A stretch of DNA of 64,000 bases from Paenalicyclobacillus ferrooxydans (lineage in GTDB: Bacteria > Bacillota > Bacilli > Alicyclobacillales > Alicyclobacillaceae). Position numbers and translations under genes: made by a program. The stretch spans positions 1 through 64,000 of the forward strand of contig NZ_LJCO01000047.1 of NCBI RefSeq assembly GCF_001399675.1. The letters are read 5' to 3'. Positions 47,401 to 54,243 of this stretch are shown here, piece by piece. Numbering within the stretch: position 1 is the first letter of the stretch; each line of letters opens with the position of its first letter. The notes under the pieces are model-generated. The model ran no database searches. It was not told the origin of the DNA and saw nothing but the letters and a program-made list of their open reading frames with translations.

Positions 47401-47625
47401 GATCGCGTGTTTCGTATTGGACAGACCAAAAACGTCCAGGTGCACAAGTTGGTCTGTACAGGGACCCTCGAGGAGCGGATTGATCATCTGATTCAGTCCA
47501 AACGTTCCCTCTCCAAGGCCGTCGTCGGCGAGTCCGAAGGATGGTTGACGGAAATGGACAACGACGCGCTTCGGAATTTGTTTGAGCTCGACGCTGCGTT
47601 TGACTTTGAGGAGGAAGAGGTCTGA
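44464..47625 (+). CDS. SNF2-family helicase with N-terminal SNF2-associated domain
   Basis: 1053 residues. The N-terminal half matches the bacterial SNF2-associated region. The SNF2 ATPase begins at about residue 560 (GRLRDYQKMGYEWLLHLRKI). Walker A is DDMGLGKT near residue 598. The DEAQ box is in VVVDEAQNVKNPETK, then LTGTPIENRLEELWSIF, and the C-terminal RecA lobe has LSLKAGGVGLNLTRANHVFH and WWNPAVEDQATDRVFRIGQ. It translocates on duplex DNA. A -10 TATAAT lies at 44413. ATG 44464 has a weak ribosome site. It overlaps the SWIM gene by one base. Confidence 0.93.
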   Translation: MPNAEHKWTLAQLNRPLHGSFKLGPTWNSLGRGELWSEDTAGAEDLVRLADALVPTIGSDAASLTTNSDSGSVTLQCDGRVLIDVLMTAARSDESMLSPELQLLVRLVRLAADIVSIHDVVAFAAPRDTCLKDVIAACVEFARQEEEGVGRWTSKGAFAAAWLPAWSLPQHRALRALYISEAECTTIRTTEEASEWVDGFLFLCIDAFVRDNVTVPPVREAEPKSGGGSSYRIMYRGEEEVLTAWQTALSNANKSGTASNIENTEFEADGWLVCRTMKQVFQQTGWSGDWLQDRSGKFDYYLELQLVPPFDGESSWHLRYFVAHRYWNAKRPLSDWWEQPGRDFAIGRAVLKDIDRWVLPKLLEAADVSTAIEDSLQEPKTSEAVIAPEAVFSFLTQEASELEELGFQIRYPDIKEMSAGDIRIRVQVRRKSHKTAHAPSHLRGTSWFDAQQLVEFDWKVALGGTELSEEAFQQLVMQRSPLVQLGGNWRLLPLDTIMRQMETLRRSADEAAGGSFIDVTRMVLLGDTEVQEEIPVDIEFAEDVRDIRDLVYALLQSRRPTGTASPRLFQGRLRDYQKMGYEWLLHLRKIGCGAVLADDMGLGKTIQVLAYWCHLKDDAPRRSPHLLICPTSLLQNWRAEITRFAPTLAIYVHHGGDRESRPGSFTDLISEYDVVMTTYATAVRDEDVLVTVEWDSVVVDEAQNVKNPETKQAKVVSQLNGRHRIALTGTPIENRLEELWSIFRFAIPGYLGSLSWFRRQFIDPISNQESGRTSWQLHQLLQPVLLRRSKTDPNIQLELPEKWEVLEYAGLTSEQGALYQSVVNRLFLSIDGTTTTMSRRGQILTALVRLKQVCDHPCLTVGGSPAVNRSGKLKMLLDLMDDALSVGEAAIVFTQFRSMGEILCDAMEQRFGWRPQFLHGGLTSVTRGEIVDAFQSGRDKSPVLVLSLKAGGVGLNLTRANHVFHYDRWWNPAVEDQATDRVFRIGQTKNVQVHKLVCTGTLEERIDHLIQSKRSLSKAVVGESEGWLTEMDNDALRNLFELDAAFDFEEEEV

Positions 47626-48380
47626 TGGCAAGGCAGGGGGCACAAAAGAGCAACACAAAAAATAACAGTATGATTGAATTGAAGTGGAAGGCCGTCATTG
47701 ACCGAATTGAAGTCAGTCGTCAGCGACGTGGAAAAGCCATGGAGAAACAGGGGCAGGTAACGACGCTCTCCATCAAGGACGGCCGTATCGTTGCTGAAAT
47801 TCAAGGTCCAAAGATGCGCTATGCATCTCAAGACTATACAGTTCGGATGCCATTTCTGGATGACGGTACGACGTATCAAGAACAAATTGCAAGCATATTG
47901 TTCTTGCGCCCAGACTGGCTTGGTGCATTGTATCGTGGCCAGTGGACGCGCGATTTTTGGGATAGGTTGTCCGAAATGGGACTCGAGTGGTACCCGACTG
48001 AGCGAACTGCAATGAAATGGCTCTCTGGTGTGACGTGTACGTGCAGGGAACCTGAAGTGCCTTGTTTTCATGTTGCAGCAGCGTTGTTTGCCTTGTTACA
48101 CAAGATGGAAGAGAGTCCGCTTTTAGCGCTCGGTTTTCTTGGGTTGGATACAGAACATCTACTTGATAAGGCGCATCACATTGGCGGAACAACCGAGTTG
48201 GGAACATCCTTGACGATGGTGGGTCAGAGTCAGGGGATGAAGCTGTTCGGCAAGGAAGAAGAGGCTGTGTATCAAGAAACGGTATTATCTCAGAGTGAGC
48301 GAATTCGGCACAGACTCCCGCCAAACTGGGATGAATCTAAGCAAACCATTTGGCGAGAGCGCTACATGGCATGGGAGTGA
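47625..48380 (+). CDS. SWIM zinc-finger protein, partner of SNF2 helicase
   Basis: 251 residues. The SWIM finger CxCx6CxH is seen in VTCTCREPEVPCFHVAAALF. The N-terminal 100 residues (VIDRIEVSRQRRGKAMEKQG..) form the region usual in SNF2-linked SWIM proteins. The start overlaps the helicase stop codon (TGATG), so the two are coupled and likely work together on DNA, possibly in repair or chromosome maintenance. The function of bacterial pairs of this type is not well established. Confidence 0.88.
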   Translation: MARQGAQKSNTKNNSMIELKWKAVIDRIEVSRQRRGKAMEKQGQVTTLSIKDGRIVAEIQGPKMRYASQDYTVRMPFLDDGTTYQEQIASILFLRPDWLGALYRGQWTRDFWDRLSEMGLEWYPTERTAMKWLSGVTCTCREPEVPCFHVAAALFALLHKMEESPLLALGFLGLDTEHLLDKAHHIGGTTELGTSLTMVGQSQGMKLFGKEEEAVYQETVLSQSERIRHRLPPNWDESKQTIWRERYMAWE

Positions 48381-48532
48381 GACGAATCGCTGTCGTCAGG
48401 ATGATTTTCGTTCACAGGATGGCTGCCATCTTCGACAGATGACCGTTCTTCCGTGACCTGCAAGGCTTGACGCGAAAAGATGCCAAGTAGAGCTGCGAGA
48501 AAAATGATGCTGATGATAAATCCAACGCCCAT
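48362..48532 (-). CDS. Small single-pass membrane protein, 56 residues
   Basis: ATG 48532 lies 8 nt after GGAGGG on the minus strand. The protein begins MGVGFIISIIFLAALLGIFS, one membrane helix, followed by an acidic His/Ser-rich tail ending DSSHSHAM. The last 19 nt overlap the 3' end of the SWIM gene on the other strand. No family recognised. The strong ribosome site and clean helix-plus-tail design support a real gene. Confidence 0.6.
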   Translation of the reverse strand: MGVGFIISIIFLAALLGIFSRQALQVTEERSSVEDGSHPVNENHPDDSDSSHSHAM

Positions 48533-48732
48533 ATCAATTTCCCTCCTTTAAAACGCATGGTAAGGTATAGTTCAGTAAAGGTATAGTTCAGTAATAGAGA
48601 CGTATGGGAATGACAAAATGTTTCACGCTTCTACAAAAAAATTGGTTTAACAAGGCGCACAAAGTGTCATGGTTGAGATATGACGATAAATCCAGTTGTG
48701 TAAGCCGTACATTCAGCAAGGAGGAAACAAAA

Positions 48733-49290
48733 TTGACCAATGCAACCGAAAAACTCAAAATCGGAATCATCTTAGGGAGTACACGTCAAGGACGTGTCAG
48801 CCCTCAAGTAGGCACATGGGTAAAAGAGATTGGTGAGCAACGCGGCGATGCCGATTATGAAATCGTAGACATCGCTGAGTATCAGCTGCCGTTCTTCGGA
48901 ACGACCGATAATACAGACCCTGGGATTGTCGCTTGGAATCAAAAAGTGGCCGGCTTGGATGGCTTCGTTTTTATTGTCCAAGAGTACAACCACAGTATTA
49001 CGGGGGCGTTGAAAAATGCGCTTGACTCTGCGCGAGACGCTTGGCACAACAAGGCTGCAGGCATTATTAGTTACGGAGCAGTCGGTGGTGTGCGGGCGGC
49101 TGAGCATCTGCGCGGTATTCTCGCTGAATTGAAGGTTGCCGATGTCAAGACAAATCCAGCGTTGTCGGTGTTCTTCGACTTTGAAAACAGATCCAAATTT
49201 AATCCCCAACCGTTGCACCTGCAAACTGTCAATACCATGCTTGATGAAGTGATGGCCTGGAGCGGTGCATTGAAGAACTTGAGGGCTTAA
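48733..49290 (+). CDS. NADPH-dependent FMN reductase family protein
   Basis: 185 residues from TTG 48733, 8 nt after AAGGAGG. The flavodoxin-like fold has the FMN phosphate loop in IILGSTRQGRVSPQVGTWV, IVDIAEYQLPFF, and FVFIVQEYNHSITGALKNALD, which matches quinone/azo/chromate reductases that use NAD(P)H. A longer in-frame extension to 48604 lacks a ribosome site. It is followed 24 nt later by a racemase-family gene. Physiological substrate unknown. Confidence 0.9.
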   Translation: MTNATEKLKIGIILGSTRQGRVSPQVGTWVKEIGEQRGDADYEIVDIAEYQLPFFGTTDNTDPGIVAWNQKVAGLDGFVFIVQEYNHSITGALKNALDSARDAWHNKAAGIISYGAVGGVRAAEHLRGILAELKVADVKTNPALSVFFDFENRSKFNPQPLHLQTVNTMLDEVMAWSGALKNLRA

Positions 49291-49314
49291 GTGGGCTTGA
49301 AGAGGTGAAAAACT

Positions 49315-50007
49315 ATGAAGTGTATTGGCATCATTGGTGGAATCAGTTGGGAATCCACGGCACATTACTACGCAGCCTTGAATGAGGGTGTAAAGAATCG
49401 CTTAGGTGGACTTCACTCGGCTCAAATTCTCTTATGGAGTGTTGATTTTGCGGAGATCGAGGAATTGCAGAGAACGGGAGAATGGGAACGAGCCGGAGAA
49501 ATTTTCGCGGATGTTGCAAAGCGCCTAGAAGGCGCTGGTGCAGAATGCATCGTCATTGCGGCAAACACGATGCACAAAGTAGCGGATTACGTAACCAAAT
49601 CTGTTTCTGTTCCCCTGCTTCATATTGGTGATGCAACAGCAAAAGCTGTTTTGAGTGCAATGAAAAACAATGTTCTTTTACTTGGGACTCGGTACACCAT
49701 GGAACAACCTTTCCTGAAGGAGTGGTTGACCAGTAAAGGATTACATATTGTCGTACCGGACGATGATGACATTCTCGTTGTGAATCAGATTATCTATGAT
49801 GAACTGTGTCTCGGAGTTGTCACGGATGAATCGCGTCATCGTTTGCTCGATGTCATCTCGCGAAACAAACAACGTGGAATTGAAGGTGTAATTCTAGGGT
49901 GTACAGAGCTGGGCATGATACTAGAACCACAACACGTCGATTTGCAGTTGTTTGATACAACCGCCATTCACGTTGATTTTGCATTAGACTTCAGCTTGAA
50001 CTCCTAA
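49315..50007 (+). CDS. Aspartate/glutamate racemase family protein (YgeA/RacX-like) lacking the first Cys
   Basis: 230 residues. It resembles E. coli YgeA throughout: IGIIGGISWESTAHYYAALN, LGGLHSAQILLWSVDF, NTMHKVADYV, LLGTRYTMEQPFL, and the second catalytic Cys in VILGCTELGMIL. The first catalytic Cys, in a CTNTMHK-type context in YgeA, is replaced by Ala (IAANTMHK). A two-base mechanism needs both Cys, so this protein may act as a lyase-like or one-base enzyme or be inactive. It follows the FMN reductase gene closely and may share its transcript. Confidence 0.86.
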   Translation: MKCIGIIGGISWESTAHYYAALNEGVKNRLGGLHSAQILLWSVDFAEIEELQRTGEWERAGEIFADVAKRLEGAGAECIVIAANTMHKVADYVTKSVSVPLLHIGDATAKAVLSAMKNNVLLLGTRYTMEQPFLKEWLTSKGLHIVVPDDDDILVVNQIIYDELCLGVVTDESRHRLLDVISRNKQRGIEGVILGCTELGMILEPQHVDLQLFDTTAIHVDFALDFSLNS

Positions 50008-50140
50008 AACCACCGTCCTTGCTGCCCTAACGCTTTAACGGGTGCATCTGGAAGACTTCAGTGAACGGCAGCTCCATAAACACAGCAGTGGAGCGAACGT
50101 CATCTCCTGGCGCTTATGCGCTGTAACATACTTGATGTAA

Positions 50141-50184
50141 AGGCTGGATGCATGTTGGTTCATGCATCCAGCCTTTTTCTTATT
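50141..50184 (+). terminator. Strong terminator after the racemase-family gene
   Basis: Perfect 14-bp stem AGGCTGGATGCATG / CATGCATCCAGCCT with a 6-nt loop, followed by TTTTCTTATT. It lies 134 nt past the stop codon. The rest of 50008-50376 holds no gene. Confidence 0.92.
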
Positions 50185-50347
50185 CGCAAGCTGAGGGTTG
50201 ACCAACGTTACCCTGCACTTTACACGAAGGTAATTCGAATAATTTTACGTAAAATTTACACATGCTTAATATTCAATTCACGTTTCGAATTTAGACTGGA
50301 TTTGTAGATTTTTGGTGTCTCCAGAATCCGTTCTAGGGGGAGGTGAA

Positions 50348-50383
50348 CGGTTCATACGGAATCGCTGTTTAGCCGTATGACCG
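50348..50383 (+). other. Hairpin enclosing the MFS transporter start codon
   Basis: CGGTTCATACGG (50348-50359) pairs with CCGTATGACCG (50373-50383) with one bulged base. The right arm contains the ATG at 50377. A GGGGGAGGTG purine run precedes the left arm. Confidence 0.6.
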
Positions 50384-51792
50384 AGAAGCACATGTCTCAA
50401 AACAACAATGTCGTCGAGGCCCTTAATGATGCACCATTAGGTTTATTTCATTTCAGGGCTGTCTTAACCGCGGGACTCGGATTTTTTACAGATGCATATG
50501 ACTTATTCATTATTGGTGCAGCCCTATCTATCATTAAAACCCAGTGGAACCTGACAACCACACAGGTGAGTTGGGTCGGAAGTGCCACACTGATTGCGAC
50601 TTTCCTCGGAGCGTTTCTGTTCGGTAGACTTGCAGACATCTTTGGAAGAAAAAAGTTATACGGCTCTGAAGCTTTAATCATGACAATTGGTGCGATTCTT
50701 TCGGCATTCTCACCAAACATATGGTGGCTCATTGGCTTTCGGGTTCTGATGGGTATTGGTATCGGAGGGGACTATCCTACCAGTGCAGTTATCATGTCTG
50801 AGTTCTCGAACACAAAGGATCGCGGTAAAACAGTCGGCATGGTATTCTCCATGCAGGCACTAGGCACAATCGTTGGTCCGGTCGTTGCCATTACACTGAT
50901 TGGCGCAGGCGTTCCGGATTCAATTGCATGGCGTTTAATGCTTGGATTGGGTGCCATTCCTGCATTGTTCGTTATCTACCTGCGTCGAACCCTGCCTGAA
51001 TCCCCGCGTTATCTCGCACAGGTACGCGGTCGTGAAGCGGACGCAGCCAAGAGTATTCGTCAGTATTCAGGTGGCTTGGTCGCGGTCGAAGGCGGGTCCA
51101 GCCGTGTCGAAAAGTTGACATTTGGACGTTTCATCACGAATCCGAAATATCTGCTGATGCTGCTCGGTACGGCCGGGTCATGGTTTGTGTTTGACTACGC
51201 ATACTACGGGAACACCATTTCCACCAGCGCCATTCTCAAACTTGTTTCCCCTCACATGACGCTGATTCAAAGTGAATCTCTGTCGTTGATTATTTTCGCC
51301 GTAGCTGCAGTACCTGGTTATATCTTGTCATTTTTGTCCATGGATCGTATTGGACATAAGCGCCTTCAGTTGATTGGCTTCTTGTTCATGGGATTAATGT
51401 TCTTGCTGATTGGCGTTGTGCCAAACGTGGCAACTTCCATTCTGCCGTTCATGGTCTTGTACGGGTTAAGTTACTTCTTCGCTGAGTTTGGACCGAACAC
51501 TACAACGTTCGTAATGGCTGCAGAACTTTTCCCGGTATCGATGCGTACCACGGGTCACGGAATGTCGGCAGGTATTGCAAAAATCGGAGCGTTCATTGGT
51601 GTGTTTGTCTTCCCAATACTGAGCAGGTCACTGGGGCTCAAAGGGACCCTGGACATCACCTTTGCGTTTTCGCTTGTTGGAATGCTGCTGACTCTTGTTC
51701 TCCCAGAGCCCGCAAGAAAATCGATGGAAAGTTTATCGCATCAACCAGACAGCTCCACACCGGAAATACAAACCGCAACAACAAGTGCGTGA
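50377..51792 (+). CDS. MFS transporter, sugar/phosphate or aromatic-acid type
   Basis: 471 residues, 12 membrane helices. Major facilitator signatures are GRLADIFGRKKLYG between helices 2 and 3, GIGIGGDYPTSAVIMSEF, and LPESPRYLAQVRGRE after helix 6. The N-terminal FHFRAVLTAGLGFFTDAYDLFII (two adjoining pieces) resembles phosphate:H+ symporters and aromatic-acid carriers. The substrate cannot be fixed. ATG 50392 (MSQNNN) is an alternative start, and the ATG at 50377 lies in a hairpin. A strong terminator follows. Confidence 0.9.
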   Translation: MTEKHMSQNNNVVEALNDAPLGLFHFRAVLTAGLGFFTDAYDLFIIGAALSIIKTQWNLTTTQVSWVGSATLIATFLGAFLFGRLADIFGRKKLYGSEALIMTIGAILSAFSPNIWWLIGFRVLMGIGIGGDYPTSAVIMSEFSNTKDRGKTVGMVFSMQALGTIVGPVVAITLIGAGVPDSIAWRLMLGLGAIPALFVIYLRRTLPESPRYLAQVRGREADAAKSIRQYSGGLVAVEGGSSRVEKLTFGRFITNPKYLLMLLGTAGSWFVFDYAYYGNTISTSAILKLVSPHMTLIQSESLSLIIFAVAAVPGYILSFLSMDRIGHKRLQLIGFLFMGLMFLLIGVVPNVATSILPFMVLYGLSYFFAEFGPNTTTFVMAAELFPVSMRTTGHGMSAGIAKIGAFIGVFVFPILSRSLGLKGTLDITFAFSLVGMLLTLVLPEPARKSMESLSHQPDSSTPEIQTATTSA

Positions 51793-51808
51793 GTAGTAAG
51801 CATCTTAT

Positions 51809-51844
51809 GAGGCTCTCGGGAAATTGCCGAGAGCCTCATTTGTT
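51809..51844 (+). terminator. MFS transporter terminator
   Basis: Perfect 11-bp stem GAGGCTCTCGG / CCGAGAGCCTC followed by ATTTGTT. Confidence 0.85.
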
Positions 51845-51880
51845 GGGACGGGTAAAGTGCACATAGAAGAGCTCATGTAA

Positions 51881-51913
51881 GGCTCATATAAGGCTCATAT
51901 AAGGCTCATATAA
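51881..51913. repeat. Three-copy 11-bp tandem repeat
   Basis: GGCTCATATAA three times, with a degenerate fourth copy (GCTCATGTAA) just before. It lies between convergent transporter genes. Confidence 0.88.
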
Positions 51914-51941
51914 CATATGAGGCACAGCACATGTAAGGTGC

Positions 51942-53066
51942 TTACGACACTTTGGTGATACCTGGATAATTCTTATGGTGATCGTTTTGGGAGTGGTCAG
52001 CACGCCACTTGATGAGTTCACCTTTAACTAAGCCATTCGTGGTGCGAGTCAAGACGATAATGAAGCATGCCCAGAGTATAGCCAATTGAACGAGACTGGC
52101 GATAAAGAACATTGGATAGGAGGTCAGATGGGCCAATGCATATGTTCCACTTGTGAAACTGCCAATTGGGAAGACATAGCTCCACCATCCCATGTGAAAG
52201 GGTAGACCATCTCCGCGGGTGGTCAAATGAAGGATAGTATGCATGGATGAAATGATAATCCACCAGACGCCGATCCCCCATAGAGCCACATCAAATATCA
52301 GGCCAACGGTGTGCAGAATTGGTGTATATTTCGCCAGTAATCCAACCGTCTGTGTTGGCAATGCACCGAACAATGCCATCGACATACCGACCGGTCCAAT
52401 CTCAACCCACAGGCTTGGGGCAGCCTCACCGTTTAGCCTCTTGTGATACACCAACCGTGAATAAACGAGGCCGCTGACCATAATGAACAGAAAGCATGTG
52501 ACACCAAACATAGCGAGTATCAGAGCTAACATTGTGAACTGAGCCGCATGACCATGCCAAGTTGGGATTAGGTTTACTCCAGTCGCCGCTGCAACAATTG
52601 GGGGCACAACAGGTATGAGCCATGTTGCCAGTGCTTGATGTGGTTCGACGTGGTGTTCTACAAAGAGCAGATAGGGCACAATAATGACCGTTAGGATCGA
52701 AGCAGCCGCACCAGACATCCAGAAAATTTTGCTTACGAGCAGTGCGGAAGTAGTATTGAAAATGTGCGTGCCAATTAGAAAGTAATCGTTTCCGACCACG
52801 TTGATTCCCATTGCAAATGCACCGTAAAATAGCGCCCGAGACGGATGTCTGAAATCGTCCAGTGCTTCTTTGGTGTGCACGACCCAACGCAGTATCCAGG
52901 AACAGAGCGCTGCAACAAATACCACATTCAAAATGAGAAACAGGACCACGCCTAAGACGTGCTGAAACGGAATTGAGATTGGGGATGTATATGTTAAGGC
53001 TGATACAATGCCTATCCCCATGACTGTCGTAAACCAATTTGGACCAATTTGCTTGATGACGCTCAT
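51942..53066 (-). CDS. TDT/SLAC1-family transporter (tellurite-resistance/dicarboxylate type)
   Basis: 374 residues, about ten membrane helices. The beginning IKQIGPNWFTTVMGIGIVSAL and the repeated helix pairs fit the C4-dicarboxylate/malate, sulfite or TehA family. ATG 53066 follows GGGAGG. A longer frame to 53381 would run through the divergent promoter and into lysR, so it is rejected. The neighbour lysR is divergent, which suggests that it regulates this gene. Substrate unknown, with organic acids or sulfite possible. Confidence 0.85.
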   Translation of the reverse strand: MSVIKQIGPNWFTTVMGIGIVSALTYTSPISIPFQHVLGVVLFLILNVVFVAALCSWILRWVVHTKEALDDFRHPSRALFYGAFAMGINVVGNDYFLIGTHIFNTTSALLVSKIFWMSGAAASILTVIIVPYLLFVEHHVEPHQALATWLIPVVPPIVAAATGVNLIPTWHGHAAQFTMLALILAMFGVTCFLFIMVSGLVYSRLVYHKRLNGEAAPSLWVEIGPVGMSMALFGALPTQTVGLLAKYTPILHTVGLIFDVALWGIGVWWIIISSMHTILHLTTRGDGLPFHMGWWSYVFPIGSFTSGTYALAHLTSYPMFFIASLVQLAILWACFIIVLTRTTNGLVKGELIKWRADHSQNDHHKNYPGITKVS

Positions 53067-53142
53067 GAGATGTCGCCTCCCGTTTGTGGATACAACGTGA
53101 TCATAATCCGGAGTGTTGAATAAGTTAAATACATGTTTTATG

Positions 53143-53170
53143 TTGTTTCTATAAGTGAATCTTATATAAT
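53143..53170 (+). promoter_or_regulatory. lysR promoter in the divergent region
   Basis: -35 TTGTTT (53143-53148) and -10 TATAAT (53165-53170), 16-bp spacer. The surrounding AT-rich segment (53110-53165) contains T-N11-A type motifs such as ATACATGTTTTATGT where LysR proteins often bind. Confidence 0.6.
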
Positions 53171-53198
53171 GTTTTGGGAGAGCGAGGTAATCCTGAGT

Positions 53199-54191
53199 AT
53201 GGACATTCATCTTCTTGCGTTCGTGACTGTGGCTGAAGAACACAGCTTTACTCTTGCTGCCGAGAAATTGCGGATAAGTCAACCGGCCATCAGTCAGCAT
53301 GTGCAGACGCTTGAAAAGCGCTTGGACGTCCAATTGTTTGATCGGAATAAGCGGAATGTTCGGTTGACAAAGGCAGGACAAGTTGCATACAAAGAAGCGA
53401 AGGAAATCCTGAACTCATATTCACGGATGACGCGCCTGATAGAAGATTTGCGGAGCAAGCCGAGTGGACCACTTGCCATCGGTGCAAGCTTTACGTTCGG
53501 GGAATATGTATTACCTCACCTGATTGCAGATTTTAGAAAGCGCTATCCCGAAGTGGAGCCAACGGTTCAGATCCAGAACACCCGGGCAGTGGCGGAACTG
53601 GTGTCCAATGGCGACCTGGACATTGGCATCGTTGAAGGTTCGACAAGCAGCCTTCAAGAGATTGCAGTAGAGCCGTTAGCGGCAGATCACCTTGTTCTCG
53701 TCTGTGCGAGTGACCATCCTCTCGCTGGTCGTGAAGTTATCACAGAGGAAGATTTGAAAAGCGCGCCGTGGATTATTCGAGAGGTAGGGTCTGGCACCCG
53801 GGAGATTACAGAGGTTGTTTTTGAACAGTTCCAGTTTCGTCCACCTGTAATCCAAGAATTCACGAGTACGCAGTTGATCAAAGAGTCTGTCTTGGCTGGT
53901 CTTGGTATTACCTTATTGTCCAGGTGGACCGTACATCGAGAACTGCAGTGGCAGGCATTGGTGGAGTTGAAATTGCCCGGATTGCCGGCTGAACGTGCAT
54001 TTTCAATGATCCTCGCAAAATCGGGCTTTAGAACCAGGGTTACGTCTAGTTTCCAAAGTTACCTGCTTGAGCAGAAGGACAGATTGACGAAAGGCGGTGG
54101 GTATCAAATTGGTTTGGCCATCCGTGAAACACGCCAAATCCTCTCTCCGCATATTTCACGATGTATAAAGTCATGTACAGATAAAAAATGA
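53199..54191 (+). CDS. LysR family transcriptional regulator
   Basis: 330 residues from ATG 53199, behind GCGAGGT. The winged helix-turn-helix is LLAFVTVAEEHSFTLAAEKL, then RISQPAISQHVQTLEKRL. The effector domain begins LAIGASFTFGEYVLPHLIAD, with DLDIGIVEG and VEPLAADHLVLV typical of the CysL/CbbR-like branch. Divergent from the TDT transporter and 53 nt upstream of the FAD monooxygenase, either of which may be its target. Effector unknown. Confidence 0.92.
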   Translation: MDIHLLAFVTVAEEHSFTLAAEKLRISQPAISQHVQTLEKRLDVQLFDRNKRNVRLTKAGQVAYKEAKEILNSYSRMTRLIEDLRSKPSGPLAIGASFTFGEYVLPHLIADFRKRYPEVEPTVQIQNTRAVAELVSNGDLDIGIVEGSTSSLQEIAVEPLAADHLVLVCASDHPLAGREVITEEDLKSAPWIIREVGSGTREITEVVFEQFQFRPPVIQEFTSTQLIKESVLAGLGITLLSRWTVHRELQWQALVELKLPGLPAERAFSMILAKSGFRTRVTSSFQSYLLEQKDRLTKGGGYQIGLAIRETRQILSPHISRCIKSCTDKK

Positions 54192-54243
54192 AAAATTCTG
54201 TAATATAATCTTTGTACGTGGGTAAAGACGGGGGGCGGTATGG

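Noticed and set aside
48604-48732. 43-residue N-terminal extension of the FMN reductase
   Set aside because: No ribosome site at 48604, whereas AAGGAGG precedes TTG 48733 and the protein then has family length.
53067-53381. N-terminal extension of the TDT transporter reading frame
   Set aside because: It would cover the divergent promoter and the start of lysR. A clear GGAGG-preceded ATG exists at 53066.
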